Shown in pieces: positions 25,528 through 34,909 of a stretch of DNA of 64,000 bases (its first letter is position 1; each line of letters starts with the position of its first letter). Position numbers and translations under genes: made by a program. The notes below the pieces were generated by a model. That model was given only the letters and a program-made list of their open reading frames with translations. It was not told the DNA's origin and did no database searches. The DNA lies in NCBI GenBank assembly GCA_036426205.1, contig WSYH01000650.1:109340-173339 (forward strand). Reading direction: 5' to 3'. The stretch is from Ascaphus truei (lineage: Eukaryota > Chordata > Amphibia > Anura > Ascaphidae).

Positions 25528-26390
25528 GTGATGTTAACTTTCCCGTTTCTCCCCTCCCTGCATGTGCCATCTTTAGTCTCATCCCCCTCGATCCCCCACC
25601 TGAAGGATCTCCCTCTATACGGCCAGGTAGAACTAGCGTAATTGAACATGACCTAGTCTCTGAACCGGGGGTCCGAGTTAACCTTAAACCGTACCGAATC
25701 CCAGAGGCCAAAAGAAAGGCTATAAGTTTAGAGGTTAAAAAAATGCTAAAACTAGGTGTAATTGAGGAATCCCAAAGTGGGTGGAACAGCCCTATAGTCT
25801 TAGTCCCAAAGCCAGATGGTACAACAAGGTTTTGTAATGACTACCGGAAACTAAACGCGGTGTCAAAATTTGATACTTATCCTATGCCCAGGGTAGATGA
25901 ACTTGTAGAGAGACTGGGCAAAGCCCGATATCTCACAACCCTAGACCTAACAAAAGGGTACTGGCAGGTTCCCCTCACAGAAAGGGCAAAAGAAAAGACA
26001 GCCTTCTCAACCCCAGACGGCCTCTTTCAGTATAAGGTGTTGCCTTTTGGCTTACATGGAGCTCCCGCCACATTCCAAAGAATGATGGATAACATTTTAA
26101 AACCACATGCTCGGTATGCTGCCGCCTACCTGGATGATGTGGTAATCCATAGTGAAGATTGGCAATCCCACCTTCCAAAGGTCCAAGCTGTGCTTGACGC
26201 AGTCCGGTCTGCTGGACTAACTGCTAACCCCGCTAAATGCACTATTGGTCTGGAGGAGGCCAAGTATCTGGGATATTCTATTGGCAGAGGTTTACTCAAA
26301 CCCCAAACACTCAAAGTGGAGGCGATACAAAATTGGCCAAGGCCAGTTACAAAAAAACAAGTAAGGACCTTTTTGGGGTTAATTGGATAG
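25528..26390 (+). CDS. pol: Gypsy-1 reverse transcriptase (Gmr1-like), 5'-truncated
   Basis: An open frame runs from the join to 26,390; the ATG-initiated part (25,743-26,390) is 215 aa. It encodes a Ty3/Gypsy RT acting in cDNA synthesis. Visible blocks in order are LVPKPDGTTRFCNDYRKLN (fingers), PMPRVDELVERLG, TTLDLTKGYWQVPL (motif A with catalytic Asp), LPFGLHGAPATFQRMMD (motif B), AAYLDDVVIHSEDW (motif C, two catalytic Asp intact) and KYLGYSIGRGLLKPQ. It is very close in wording to the Gypsy-2 RT at 37,277-36,654, so the two are related families. The frame breaks at FLGLIG, where the thumb should continue. Upstream parts (gag, protease, integrase) are lost at the join at about 25,527. Confidence 0.93.
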
Positions 26391-26949
26391 AAGGTTTTAT
26401 TCCCAATTTTGCAACTAAGCAACCCCACTAACCGACCTCACAAAAGAAAGAGGACCGCTAATGGTAAAGTGGTCCCCCGAAACCGAACAGGCCTTAGAAG
26501 CTGAAAGAAAGAAGCTCTCTGTGCCCAACCAGTGTTGGTCACACCTGACTTCTCCAAAGAGTTCGTAGTCCAAACCGACGCATCTGAGGTAGGGCTGGGG
26601 GCGGTACTCTCCCAGGAGTCTCAAGGTGAGGAGCACCCCATCCTTTATTTAAGTAGGAAATTAAATCCCCAGGAGAAAAATTAATCCATAGTCGAGAAAG
26701 AGTGTCTCACAATGAAGTGGGCTGTAGAGACTCTCAAATACTATCTGTCGGGGAGAAAATTCCGGTTGGTCACAGGTCATGCACCCCTTACCTGGATGTG
26801 TCAAAACAAAGAGAAGAATGGTTCCTAAGCCTACAAGCCTTTAACTTTTCTGTGGAACACAGGTCAGGGCACAAACATGGCAATGCCGACGGGTTGTCAA
26901 GGATGCACTCCCTAATATCCATGGTCGCTCATCCCTCGGGGTCTGAGCT
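26391..26949 (+). pseudogene. Gypsy-1 RNase H, frameshifted
   Basis: RNase H continues after RT in shifting frames: the [14 protein letters not shown] block near 26,590, HYLSR-type segments near 26,640 and CLTMKWAVETLKYYLSG-like sequence near 26,700-26,745. The fragment 26,702-27,040 contains FNFSVEHRSGHKHGNADGL, the classic RNase H C-terminus. The frame then runs straight into the polypurine tract. No integrase follows. This is expected if integrase precedes RT as in Gypsy-2, rather than being a deletion. Confidence 0.85.
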
Positions 26950-26960
26950 GGGGGGGAGGA
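26950..26960 (+). promoter_or_regulatory. Gypsy-1 polypurine tract
   Basis: ggggggagga sits immediately 5' of the LTR, the place where plus-strand cDNA priming starts in LTR retrotransposons. Gypsy-2 has an equivalent tract at 36,181-36,192. Confidence 0.7.
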
Positions 26961-26962
26961 TA

Positions 26963-27587
26963 TATGACAGAAACCAGGGGATGGTAATAAATTCCATATA
27001 TAGGGCTCCCAGGATACTGAACAGTTTCTGTCCTGTTTAGGCTGAACAGTGCAGCCTCATAATACATGCACTCCATCCCACAGTTTGGCAAGTGCTGGAA
27101 CTGGGGGGTGAGGGATCCAGACCAGAGTTTGTCTGCTGTCTGATTTCTGTCACCTGTCCTGCTTGTTAGAAATCAGGTACTTAAGACCGATTTCCTGTTT
27201 CCTCTCCCCTCTCCCCCGAGAGCCTGGAGACAGGCAGGCTGCTGGAAGCAGAGAGGGGAAAAGCCTCTCCCCAAACAGGTTAAAACATTCTGTTCTTTTT
27301 GTCTAAAACTGCAAATTTACCTATTTTGTTGTTGGAAGTGGAAAAGCCACTTCAACCCTGAGTTAGGGAATACCTAAGTTAAGTTATCGCTCAGGTGAGC
27401 AGCTTTTTGTTTTGATGTGTTTCTGTTGTATGCAGTGTGGCAGTCTCAGTGCCTGGGACTGAATAAACCAGGCATAGCCTGTTTAAAGGAACAGCACGTG
27501 ACGCCTCGTCATTTAACCTACTCTAAAAGACCGTGCTCTAACAGTCCCGGACAGGCGGCGGAGCCCCGGAGTAAGCCGTTTGTCACA
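26963..27587 (+). repeat. Gypsy-1 3' LTR (625 bp)
   Basis: Begins tatgacag and ends tgtcaca. The ends are near-perfect short inverted repeats (TGTGACA/TGTCACA, with one G-to-A change at the start). It contains an AATAAA polyadenylation signal at 27,462-27,467 and a TATATA box near 26,995. The partner 5' LTR is absent from all copies in this window. Confidence 0.8.
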
Positions 27588-27588
27588 A

Positions 27589-27650
<62 letters not shown>

Positions 27651-27695
27651 CACACATACATATATACACACATATATACACACACACATACTGTA
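27588..27695. repeat. (TA)n/(CA)n compound microsatellite
   Basis: A long TA run followed by cacacatacatatataca-type repeats, between the Gypsy-1 LTR and the CR1 tail. Short antisense reading frames over it are low-complexity and not genes. Confidence 0.95.
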
Positions 27696-28034
27696 TATGA
27701 AAAAGAAACATAATTTGACTAAATAAAAATAGTCCAATACATATAATGATTAATAGTTAACTACTGGAGAGGCATATAGTTTTGATATCAATCATAGTTA
27801 CATAGTTACATAGTAGATGAGGTTGAAAAAAGACGTACGTCCATCAAGTTCAACCTATGCTAAATTTAGACAACAGATTATTTATTTATTATTAATTAAT
27901 AATTAATTATTATTACTTATTGATCCAGAGGAAGGCAAACAAAAAAAACCATTAAGGGGAAAAATTAATTCCTTCCTGACTCCAAGAATTGGCAATTGGA
28001 TTAATCCCTGGATCAACATCCTTCCCATGTATAC

Positions 28035-28592
28035 TTATTTGGTATATCCCTGTATACCTTTCCCATCTAAAAAGATGTCCAACCTTTTATTGAACAAATC
28101 TATTGTATCTGCCATCACAGTCTCCATGGGTAATGAATTCCACATTTTAACTGCCCTTACTGTAAAGAACCCTTTCCTTTGTTGCTGGTGAAATTTCCTG
28201 TCCTCCAACCTTAAGGGATGGCCCCGAGTCCTTTGTACTGCCCGTGGGATGAATAGTTCTTTAGAAAGCTCCTTGTATTGTCCCTGAATATATTTGTATA
28301 TAGTTATCATATCCCCTCTTAGACGCCTCTTTTCTAATGTAAATAAATCTAATTTAGCTAGCCTCTCCTCATAAGTTAGAATGTCCATCCCCTTTATTAA
28401 TTTGGTGGCTCTTTTCTGCACTCTCTCTAGTTCCATGTCTTTTCTTAGGATTGGTGGCCAAAATTGTACTCCATATTCAAGGTGTGGTCTTACTAATGCT
28501 TTGTAAAGGGGCATAATAAAACTTCCCTTCCATCCATTGCCCGTTTGATGCAAGATAAGATCTTGTTTGCCTTTGCAGCTACTGCATGACAT
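28035..28592 (-). CDS. CR1 ORF2 C-terminal region
   Basis: A 185-aa open frame corresponding to the end of CR1 ORF2. Diagnostic blocks are [50 protein letters not shown] and the terminal WNSLPMETVMADTIDLFNKRLD. It is the region after the RT catalytic core. The start codon is internal; the real frame enters from the RT segment upstream, which is separated by frameshifts in 28,593-28,942. Confidence 0.92.
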   Translation of the reverse strand: MSCSSCKGKQDLILHQTGNGWKGSFIMPLYKALVRPHLEYGVQFWPPILRKDMELERVQKRATKLIKGMDILTYEERLAKLDLFTLEKRRLRGDMITIYKYIQGQYKELSKELFIPRAVQRTRGHPLRLEDRKFHQQQRKGFFTVRAVKMWNSLPMETVMADTIDLFNKRLDIFLDGKGIQGYTK

Positions 28593-28942
28593 TGGGCGCT
28601 ATTGCTAAGCCTGCTGTCTACAAGCACTCCTAAATCCTTCTCCATCAAGGATTCCCCCAATATATCTCATTTAATTTGTAAGTCGCCTTTTATTCTTGCA
28701 TCCCAAATGCATAACCTTACATTTATCTGTATTAAACCTCATTTGCATTTACCTGCCCACGTTTCCAGTCTCTCCAAGTCCTTCTGAAGAGAAATTACAT
28801 CTGCTCGATTCTATACCTTACACAATTTGGTATCATCAGCAAAGATGGAGACTTTCTCTCGATGCCAACTCAAGGTCATTAATAAACAAAGTTAAAAGCA
28901 GGGGGTCCAGTACCGATCCTTGAGGTACTCCACTCCACTACT
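28593..28942 (-). pseudogene. CR1 RT core, frameshifted
   Basis: Frame-broken RT segment linking the 520-aa and 185-aa frames. It contains SGVPQGSVLDPLL-type motif B sequence and VSIFADDT (motif C with both Asp) near 28,830-28,920. At least one base has been lost near 28,855 (caaagatggagactttctctcg against ttgctctcg in copy A). Confidence 0.85.
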
Positions 28943-30505
28943 TTAGCCAACCTGAAAAAAAGTTCCATTTATGACAACCCTCTGTTGTCTGTCCTTTAAC
29001 CAGTTTTCAATCCAGGTGCATATATTATTACTGAGTCCAATTTTCTTTATTTTGTACACCAACCTCTTGTGTGAAACCGTATAAAAAGCCTTTGCAAAAT
29101 CTAAGTAGACCACATCAACTGCATTACCCTGGTCTAAATTCCTACTTACCTCCTCAAAGAAACAAATAAGGTTAGTTTGGCAAGATCTATCCTTCATAAA
29201 TCCATGCTGACTATTACTAATAATTTTGTTTTCCATTAGGTATTCCTGAATATTATCCCGTATTAAACCTTCAAGTAGTTTCCCTACTATTGAAGTCAGG
29301 CTTACAGGTCTGTAATTCCCCGGGTGTGATCTAGCTCCTTTTTTAAATATAGGCACCACATCTGCTTTACACCAATCTTGTGGTACTGAGCCTGTGGAAA
29401 TGGAGTCCTTGAATATTAAATATAATGGTTTTGTTATTACTGAGCTTAACTCCTTGAGAACTCTTGTATGTATGCCATCAGGGCCAGGTGCCTTATTTAC
29501 TTTAATTTTTTCAAGTCGCTTATGAACTTCTTCCTCAGTTAACCAATTGGTCATTAATATGGAGGTTGTGGCTTCCTCCTGTGGCGCTACTATTGAACTT
29601 GATTCTTCCCTGGTAAACACAGAGGCAAAGAATTTGTTTAATACCTCTGCTTTTTCCTTATCTCCAATAATCTGCCTACCCATCTCACACTGAAAGGGTC
29701 CTATATTTTCTTTTCTCATTTTTTTGTTATTAAGGTACTTAAAGAACTTTTTAGGGTTGACCTTACTTTCTATTGCAATCCTTTTTTCATTATCCATTTT
29801 TGCTAATTTAATTGCCCTTTTGCAATTTTTGTTACATTCCTTATAATTTTGATACGATGTCTCTGTCCCTTCTGACTTAAAGAATCTAAACGCCTTCCTC
29901 TTCTTGTCCATTTCCTCCCCTACCTGTTTATTTAGCCACATTGGTTTTGACTTATTTCTTTTATACTTATTACCCAAGGGTATACACTGATAAGTGTGCT
30001 TTTCTAACAATGTTTTAAAGACTGCCCATTTATCTTCTACATTTTTCCCGGCAAAAACATCATCCCATTGTATTACTACTAGATTAGACCTCAGTTTATT
30101 AAAATCTGCCTTTCTAAAGTTTAAAGTCTTTGTTGAACCCAAGTAATCTGTTTTTTGATAATTTATTTCAAATGAGACTATGTTATGATCACTGTTACCC
30201 AAATGTTCCAGGACTTGAATATTTGCTATTACTTCTACATTGTTTGATATGGCCAAATCCAGAACAGCCCCTCTCCTGGTTGCTTCCTCAATAATTTGGG
30301 TCATATAATTATCTTTAAGCACCCCCAAAAACCTGTTTCCTTTTGTTGTAACGCTAATCTCATTGACCCAGTCTATGTCTGGATAATTAAAATCCCCCAT
30401 TATGCAAACATGACCCAGTTTTGATGCCTTCTCCATTTGCAAATGTATTTTAGCTTCCTCAATCTCACAGATATTTGGTGGCTTATAGCATATTCCCACA
30501 AACAT
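28943..30505 (-). CDS. CR1 ORF2: endonuclease C-term and RT N-term
   Basis: A 520-aa open frame. The first 130 residues are the apurinic-type endonuclease: GDFNYPDIDW holds the conserved Asp and Asn, and LGNSDHNIVSFEI the terminal SDH. RT follows: NKAPGPDGIHTRVLKEL, FKKGARSHPGNYRPVSLTS, NSQHGFMKDRSCQTNL and VYLDFAKAFYTVSHKRL. In that last motif A block the second conserved Asp (AFD) is Tyr. The same Tyr is in copy A, so this is ancestral damage and not a read error. The frame ends in the segment before motif B. It acts in target-primed reverse transcription when intact; this copy cannot. Confidence 0.94.
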   Translation of the reverse strand: MFVGICYKPPNICEIEEAKIHLQMEKASKLGHVCIMGDFNYPDIDWVNEISVTTKGNRFLGVLKDNYMTQIIEEATRRGAVLDLAISNNVEVIANIQVLEHLGNSDHNIVSFEINYQKTDYLGSTKTLNFRKADFNKLRSNLVVIQWDDVFAGKNVEDKWAVFKTLLEKHTYQCIPLGNKYKRNKSKPMWLNKQVGEEMDKKRKAFRFFKSEGTETSYQNYKECNKNCKRAIKLAKMDNEKRIAIESKVNPKKFFKYLNNKKMRKENIGPFQCEMGRQIIGDKEKAEVLNKFFASVFTREESSSIVAPQEEATTSILMTNWLTEEEVHKRLEKIKVNKAPGPDGIHTRVLKELSSVITKPLYLIFKDSISTGSVPQDWCKADVVPIFKKGARSHPGNYRPVSLTSIVGKLLEGLIRDNIQEYLMENKIISNSQHGFMKDRSCQTNLICFFEEVSRNLDQGNAVDVVYLDFAKAFYTVSHKRLVYKIKKIGLSNNICTWIENWLKDRQQRVVINGTFFQVG

Positions 30506-30571
30506 TTTCTTTATACTTTTACCTCCACTGCTAATTTATATCCACAAGGTCTCTACATTTTCATCATTCCC

Positions 30572-30811
30572 TTAATAGACATCATCCCTTATAATAGGTT
30601 TTAGATCTGGTTTAACATATAGACATACTCCACCTCCCCTTCTATTTGTTCGATCCTTCCGAAAAAGAGAATACCCCTTTAAATTAATTGTCCAGTCATG
30701 AGTTTCATCCCACCATGTTTCAGTAATGCCAATGATATCATACTGCTCCCTTGTAGCTATTAATTCAAGCTCCCCCATTTTATCTGTCAGGCTTCTTGCA
30801 TTAGCAAGCAT
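30572..30811 (-). CDS. CR1 ORF2 endonuclease N-terminus
   Basis: A 79-aa piece of the endonuclease. NARSLTDKMGELELIA and the catalytic Glu motif IIGITETWWDETH are followed by RRGGGVCLYVK. It continues out of frame into the 520-aa frame after a short damaged stretch (30,506-30,571). Confidence 0.9.
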   Translation of the reverse strand: MLANARSLTDKMGELELIATREQYDIIGITETWWDETHDWTINLKGYSLFRKDRTNRRGGGVCLYVKPDLKPIIRDDVY

Positions 30812-31033
30812 GCATTTCAGTTTTTTTCAGCCTGTACTATTATCTTATCTGCTCCTTCCTTTCTGCTCCCATTTGGTTTAGTCTTTAGAAGTTTTCTAGT
30901 ATTATCTCTATTTACTATGGGTATCTCACTGTTTGTCAAACTTGAACTTGCCCCATTCTACCTCCATACCACCTTGTATCCTCATCTATTCCATTTAGTT
31001 CATTATCTGTTTCATTCCCCTCCCCCCTCCATC

Positions 31034-31229
31034 CTAGTTTAAAATATCCTCCAACCTTTTTAGCATTCCCCCCTCTAGCACAGAAGATCCCTCTTCATTG
31101 AGGTGCAACCCGTCCCTAGAATATAGATGGCACCTCTCAGAAAAGGAGGCCCAGTGCTCTAAAAACCCAAACCCCTCCTTCCTGCACCACTTTCTTAGCC
31201 ATGCATTAACCATGTATAGATCTCATATA
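31034..31229 (-). pseudogene. CR1 ORF1 C-terminus, esterase-type
   Basis: Reading minus from about 31,229, one frame stays open to a TAG at 31,034-31,036. It gives NAWLRKWCRKEGFGFLEHW, then SRDGLHLNEEG. The D-x-x-H arrangement followed by LNEEG is the C-terminal catalytic block of SGNH/GDSL-type esterases, known in CR1 ORF1. The N-terminal part is missing because of 5' truncation. I translated this by hand, and it is too short to appear as a conventional gene call. Confidence 0.75.
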
Positions 31230-31253
31230 TAGTGTGAAAAAACCCTATACTGT

Positions 31254-31290
31254 ATACACACACACACATACATACACACACACACATTTT
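31254..31290. repeat. CA microsatellite
   Basis: tacacacacacacatacatacacacacacaca at the 5' border of the CR1 element. Confidence 0.9.
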
Positions 31291-31460
31291 TCACAGCTCA
31301 ATTAATGTAAATCAAAACATTGGGATTTTGACCTCTCAAATGTTTATTAAATTGTATATAAATATATATAAACAAGATAAATGGACGATGGTGTTTTTGG
31401 GTCCAATTAGTCAATGACCTAGTATGGGTATATATTAGGGAGTGAATACCGTAGTGACGT
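31291..31460. other. Unassigned AT-rich sequence
   Basis: Non-coding sequence between the CA microsatellite and hammerhead-like motif 1. I see no inverted or direct repeats that delimit an element. Confidence 0.4.
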
Positions 31461-31506
31461 TAACCCCTGATGAAGTACGTCTACGTTTGAAATGCAGTGA
31501 GGTTCC
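31461..31506 (+). ncRNA. Hammerhead-like ribozyme motif 1 (decayed)
   Basis: Core CTGATGA at 31,467-31,473, one extra A, a hairpin (ACGT-CT-ACGT) as stem II, then GAAA at 31,489-31,492 followed by TGCAGT. Upstream taacc can pair with downstream ggtt as a short stem I. Compared with the better motifs at 48,945-48,984 and 55,387-55,435 (GAAACGCGT), the changes CG to TG and CG to CA are typical of methylated CpG decay. The spacing matches a type I hammerhead with a minimal two-base-pair stem III. Cleavage activity is not shown. Confidence 0.45.
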
Positions 31507-32306
31507 GTCAGTGCTTATTACTGTGTCATTCCGCATAGACGCTCCTGGAAACCGACTAGGATTATCGGTTATAAAAATATCGCCCCGCATCCTCTCTCTT
31601 CCTCACCCAAAACTTATCTGTCCTATTGACATTTAAGAAACTTTTTTTCTCCGATACATACATCGGATTTCAGAATTATCTTTATTTTTCATTTGCTAGT
31701 TGGTTTATATCTTGTAAAATAATTGATATAAAATAATATATAGCAACAAAAAAGTTAAAAAAATCAGCACTAAAAGATGTATAAAATATATAAGTCCAAA
31801 CAATAAGAAGTGTAAATCAACACAACAAAGGTCCCACTCAGGGATGGCGCAAGAGTTTCATGCGCCCTAGGCGATACTTAAAATTTGCCCCCAAAAATAA
31901 AATAAACAGTGGCATAGCTATCGGCACTGCAGGGAGTGCAACTGCACCCCAGCGCAACGCAAAATAAAATAATTGGGCACCAAAATACCGGACAAAAAAA
32001 AAGAAAAATTATTAAAAAAAAAAAGATAAATAAATAAAAAATAATAAGAGGAAAAAAATATTATAATTATTAATGCGCCCCTACAACCTTTGAGCCCTAG
32101 GTTTGCCTAATGGACGGGCTGGCCCTGGTTCTCAGCAATATAAAAAAGGATATATAGTAGATGGCTCAGGTGAGTCATGGGGTCTGAGCTTCTTCTATGG
32201 AGTAAACCAATTTCCAAACAGATCCAAAAGACAAAAAACAGAAGCGCATGCCCCATAATGTTGGTGCATGCACTTCTGTTTTTTGTCTTATAAAATAATA
32301 TATATA
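31507..32306. other. Unassigned AT-rich region
   Basis: Non-coding, with poly-A/AT tracts around 31,990-32,060. A segment from cagggatggcgcaag (about 31,837) to ggctggccctgg (about 32,129) has vaguely inverted ends, but the 8-bp flanks do not match convincingly. I therefore do not call an element. Confidence 0.4.
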
Positions 32307-32561
32307 CAGGGCCCGACAAAGTGGGCCAAAACCCACTCGCCCCCGCCCCCACCCAAAAAGATACATCACAACGTCAAGCAGCGTCCCGTTACCATGGCAA
32401 CGCGGCATCATATGACGCCGCATGGCCATTTTGAATAATGCTGCAGGAGAAAAACATGATTTTAAAGATCAAGACAGAAGACCAGGAGACACCGCCGCAG
32501 GTAAGCAGTCGACAGCGGCCACAATGCACTCGCCCCGGGCGACCACATTTGTCGAGCCCTG
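32307..32561. mobile_element. hAT-like MITE (255 bp)
   Basis: Ends are imperfect terminal inverted repeats: cagggcccgacaaa on the left and tttgtcgagccctg on the right. The flanking 8-mers tatatata (32,299-32,306) and tgtatata (32,562-32,569) differ at one base, which fits the 8-bp duplication of hAT elements. It has no coding capacity. Internal cgcccccgcccccaccc is GC-rich. Its right half contains the left arm of a foldback. Confidence 0.65.
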
Positions 32562-32703
32562 TGTATATACTGTATGTATATATATATATATATATGCATT
32601 GTGGCCATTGTCGACTGCTTACCTGCGGCGGTGTCTCCCGGTCTTCTCCTTCTTGATCTTTAAAATCATGTTTTTCTCCTGCAGCCCTATTCAAAACGGC
32701 CGC
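32424..32703. repeat. Foldback with about 115-bp arms around a (TA)n spacer
   Basis: Left arm about 32,424-32,527, right arm about 32,597-32,703. The arms share catggccattttgaa/ttcaaaacggccgc-type ends and an atgctgcaggagaaaaacat core with its reverse complement. The spacer contains gtatatatatatatata. The arms contain ag|gtaag- and ttctcctgcag-like strings that imitate splice sites in both orientations, which is expected of an inverted repeat. No protein is supported. Confidence 0.8.
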
Positions 32704-32930
32704 TATATATATATATATATCTCAAAAGAATGACCTAGGCGCAGAAAAAGAGAAAAGAAAGGGAGGGGAAAACAAACATGGGGTAGTATTTCTGATAATG
32801 TGTCACGTGTAGAAGGTAAGATATACACTCACAAATTAGATGAATATATAAGAGCCTGTATCCAAATAGCATGGATCTGGAACTGTGGGGCTTTTTTTTC
32901 CTCTCCAACACTTGTATCTTTATTGCAGGA
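32704..32930. other. TA tract and unassigned sequence
   Basis: A (TA)n tract at about 32,704-32,720, then non-coding sequence up to the minisatellite. Nothing further recognised. Confidence 0.5.
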
Positions 32931-32945
32931 ATCACTCCAACTCAG

Positions 32946-33070
32946 ATGGGCTGGTTCTCAGTATCGCACTCCATCTTGGATGGGCTGGTTCTCAGTATCG
33001 CACTCCATCTTGGATGGGCTGGTTCTCAGTATCGCACTCCATCTTGGATGGGCTGGTTCTCAGTATCGGA
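32946..33070 (+). repeat. 34-bp minisatellite, four units
   Basis: Units start at about 32,946, 32,980, 33,014 and 33,048 with the core gggctggttctcagtatcgc followed by actccatcttggat. They are almost identical to one another. Copy A has six units. All three plus frames are open across it, giving repeated MGWFSVSHSIL-like peptides, an artefact of a unit length not divisible by three. Confidence 0.92.
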
Positions 33071-33295
33071 CAGGTATCAGAGGAATAGAGATTGAAAAAC
33101 AGATATAGTGTAATACTGATTTATTAAAAACTATAAATCCCTACAAACATATAGGTTATTCACGCACACTAGGTAAGTAAGAAACGGGCAGTTGGAGAGA
33201 TTATAATCATGCTGAGTCTCTCACTCTCAGCTTGTGCCCCAGGTCAATAGTTGTCCACTTTAAGTTTTGACCTTGATTGAAAGTTTGCTGCAGCC

Positions 33296-33662
33296 TTAGG
33301 CTGAGTCCCCAGTCTTCACTGTGACACGCACGCCCGGCGGGGGGGCGGCGCGTGCACAGCGCTACACCGCGATCTGCGGTCTGGGGGGAGAGGGAAGGTT
33401 TACGACGGGAGGGGGCGTGGCTGTGGGTTTGTGGGGGCGTGGCCATGACATCCCGTGGCTGGTTCGCCCTTATTGGCTGAACCGCCGGCGGGGGCGTGGC
33501 CACGCCCCAGTTGCAGATGTCGAGGTCAAATTCTCCTGCCTCCCTGAAAACCTGTCGCGCAGCGCTGGGGAAAGGTGCGCGACAAGGTAGGGACCGGAGG
33601 TACTGGGGGGGCGGGGCTTGATAGCTGGGCTTGATAGCTTGTGACTGGGACCGCAGCCTTAG
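33296..33662. mobile_element. GC-rich Harbinger-like MITE
   Basis: Left end ttaggctgagtcccc, right end gggaccgcagcctta. The ends are inverted repeats and each carries TTA at the boundary, consistent with the 3-bp TWA target duplication of PIF/Harbinger elements. The interior is GC-rich with repeated ggggcgtgg boxes and no ORF of note. A second related end (ttaggctaaggccccgct) starts immediately after it at about 33,658, so two elements may abut. Family assignment is an inference from the ends only. Confidence 0.5.
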
Positions 33663-33966
33663 GCTAAGGCCCCGCTCCCTCAGTCAGCACGCCCACACGG
33701 GACGTAGTGAGCCACGGACGGTGGAGGCAGCGGCGACCAACGGATTCCAGGAAAGGGGCTGGTGGCGCACGTGCCACCGGACGCAGCGGGACCAAGCCCT
33801 TAGACTCAACGCACTGCTCCGTGTATCGGCGTCTGCTGTACCTGACCACCAAATGCTTCCGCGTCGCGTGTCCTACTTCCGATCTCGCAAGATCTCGCCT
33901 GCACACTCGCAAACTTCCAAAGCTGCTTCCTCAATCCTCCTACTGCACGGCTGCCAATCACCCGAC

Positions 33967-34030
33967 GTATATATCTATCCTATCTTTTATATCTATATCT
34001 ATATATAGATATAGATATAGATAGATATAA
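33967..34030. repeat. TATC/GATA microsatellite
   Basis: tatctatcctat, tatatctat and atagatatagatag tract, partly self-complementary. Confidence 0.88.
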
Positions 34031-34909
34031 GATCTCTTGAAAGGCGATATGAAAAGTGCAATGTGATACAGTAAATACTTATACCATTGCAACAGTGCTT
34101 GAACTTGATGAGATAGTTTTAGTTCTCCTTTTGATGGGTCGCTGCTTTAAACTGACTGTTCTCTGTCGCCGTACGTGTGACACCAACCAAAGTGTGCGTT
34201 TCTTTTTAACAAGTCCGTTGATGTAAAATTGCATCATAGCTTCAACAGCAACTTTTTTTATTTTTTTGCCTGAATAGTAAGGTTACAAAAGCATTTCACT
34301 AGCTCTGGAGAAACTAGCAGAACAGCGTCATTATTTTCTTTAAAAAAAAATCTCATTTAACATCTTGCACATTTCTGAAGTTTTCTTTTTTTAAGCATGG
34401 TAACAAATACACTATTACATGTCCTTATCTTCAAAAGGGCACCCACTCTCATTGGGAACTTGGGATTGGACAGAATCCACTTTTTCATTTTCAAATTATT
34501 CATGTATGTTAGGGGCTCGGAAATACCACAGTTCATTGTGTTCTTTGTGTTGGGACACTAGAGATGAGAGGCAATTTTTGAAGACATTTTCTGAGTGGGC
34601 TTCAGTAACACACAGTGCCTAATTCTTTGCTGCGGGCAGCCTGCAATCCACTAGTCTTCTCGGAAATGGGGAGCACAGAATCAATGGATATGGGAAAAAA
34701 TATAAAGAACATACATAGTGCAATACTGCAGAAATAGCAAAAACAAATGATGTTTCGGAACTCCTGTGGTACGAAAACTCACATGGTGTAAGATTTAAAC
34801 AGGCATGGGTGCAATCCAGTCAGGATCTGTTAAAGATGGTAGGTAGAATCCCTTAGATATCCCTTGGACCAAGTAAGAGTCCTCTGTCTCTCCCAACGGG
34901 CAAGATAAG
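34031..34909. other. Unassigned non-coding stretch
   Basis: AT-rich, no reading frame of interest, no tRNA-like boxes seen. A tgatgtttcggaactcc string near 34,747 weakly recalls the CGAAAC end of the hammerhead-like motifs but lacks the CTGAYGA half. Confidence 0.5.

Larger units (their letters stand above)
27793..31229 (-). mobile_element. CR1 LINE, 5'-truncated, about 3.4 kb
   Basis: The element is on the minus strand. Its 3' end is the 8-mer repeat catagtta (27,793-27,813), typical of CR1-clade tails. It holds the C-terminal end of ORF1 (31,229-31,034) and most of ORF2 (30,811-28,035): endonuclease, reverse transcriptase and the C-terminal region. The 5' end stops near a CA microsatellite, which fits 5' truncation. 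No target duplication was found, as expected for many CR1 insertions. All copies share the same decay, so it was dead before the block was copied. Confidence 0.93.

Noticed and set aside
26391..26962. Deletion of integrase from Gypsy-1
   Set aside because: At first the absence of integrase after RNase H looked like a deletion. Gypsy-2 shows that related elements carry integrase upstream of RT, so no deletion needs to be assumed.
31837..32129. Possible hAT element with cagggatggc / gccagccctg ends
   Set aside because: The inverted ends are short and the 8-bp flanks match at only about half the positions.
32424..32560. Exon with splice-like ends (gtaag, ttctcctgcag)
   Set aside because: Splice-like strings appear symmetrically in both arms of a foldback and the sequence between has no conserved protein.
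32946..33070. CRISPR-like array
   Set aside because: Units are directly adjacent with no spacers, in a eukaryotic repeat landscape.
34740..34785. Possible fourth hammerhead-like motif (tgatgtttcggaactcc)
   Set aside because: On the minus strand a CCGAAAC-like box exists but no CTGAYGA half or paired stem II could be found.
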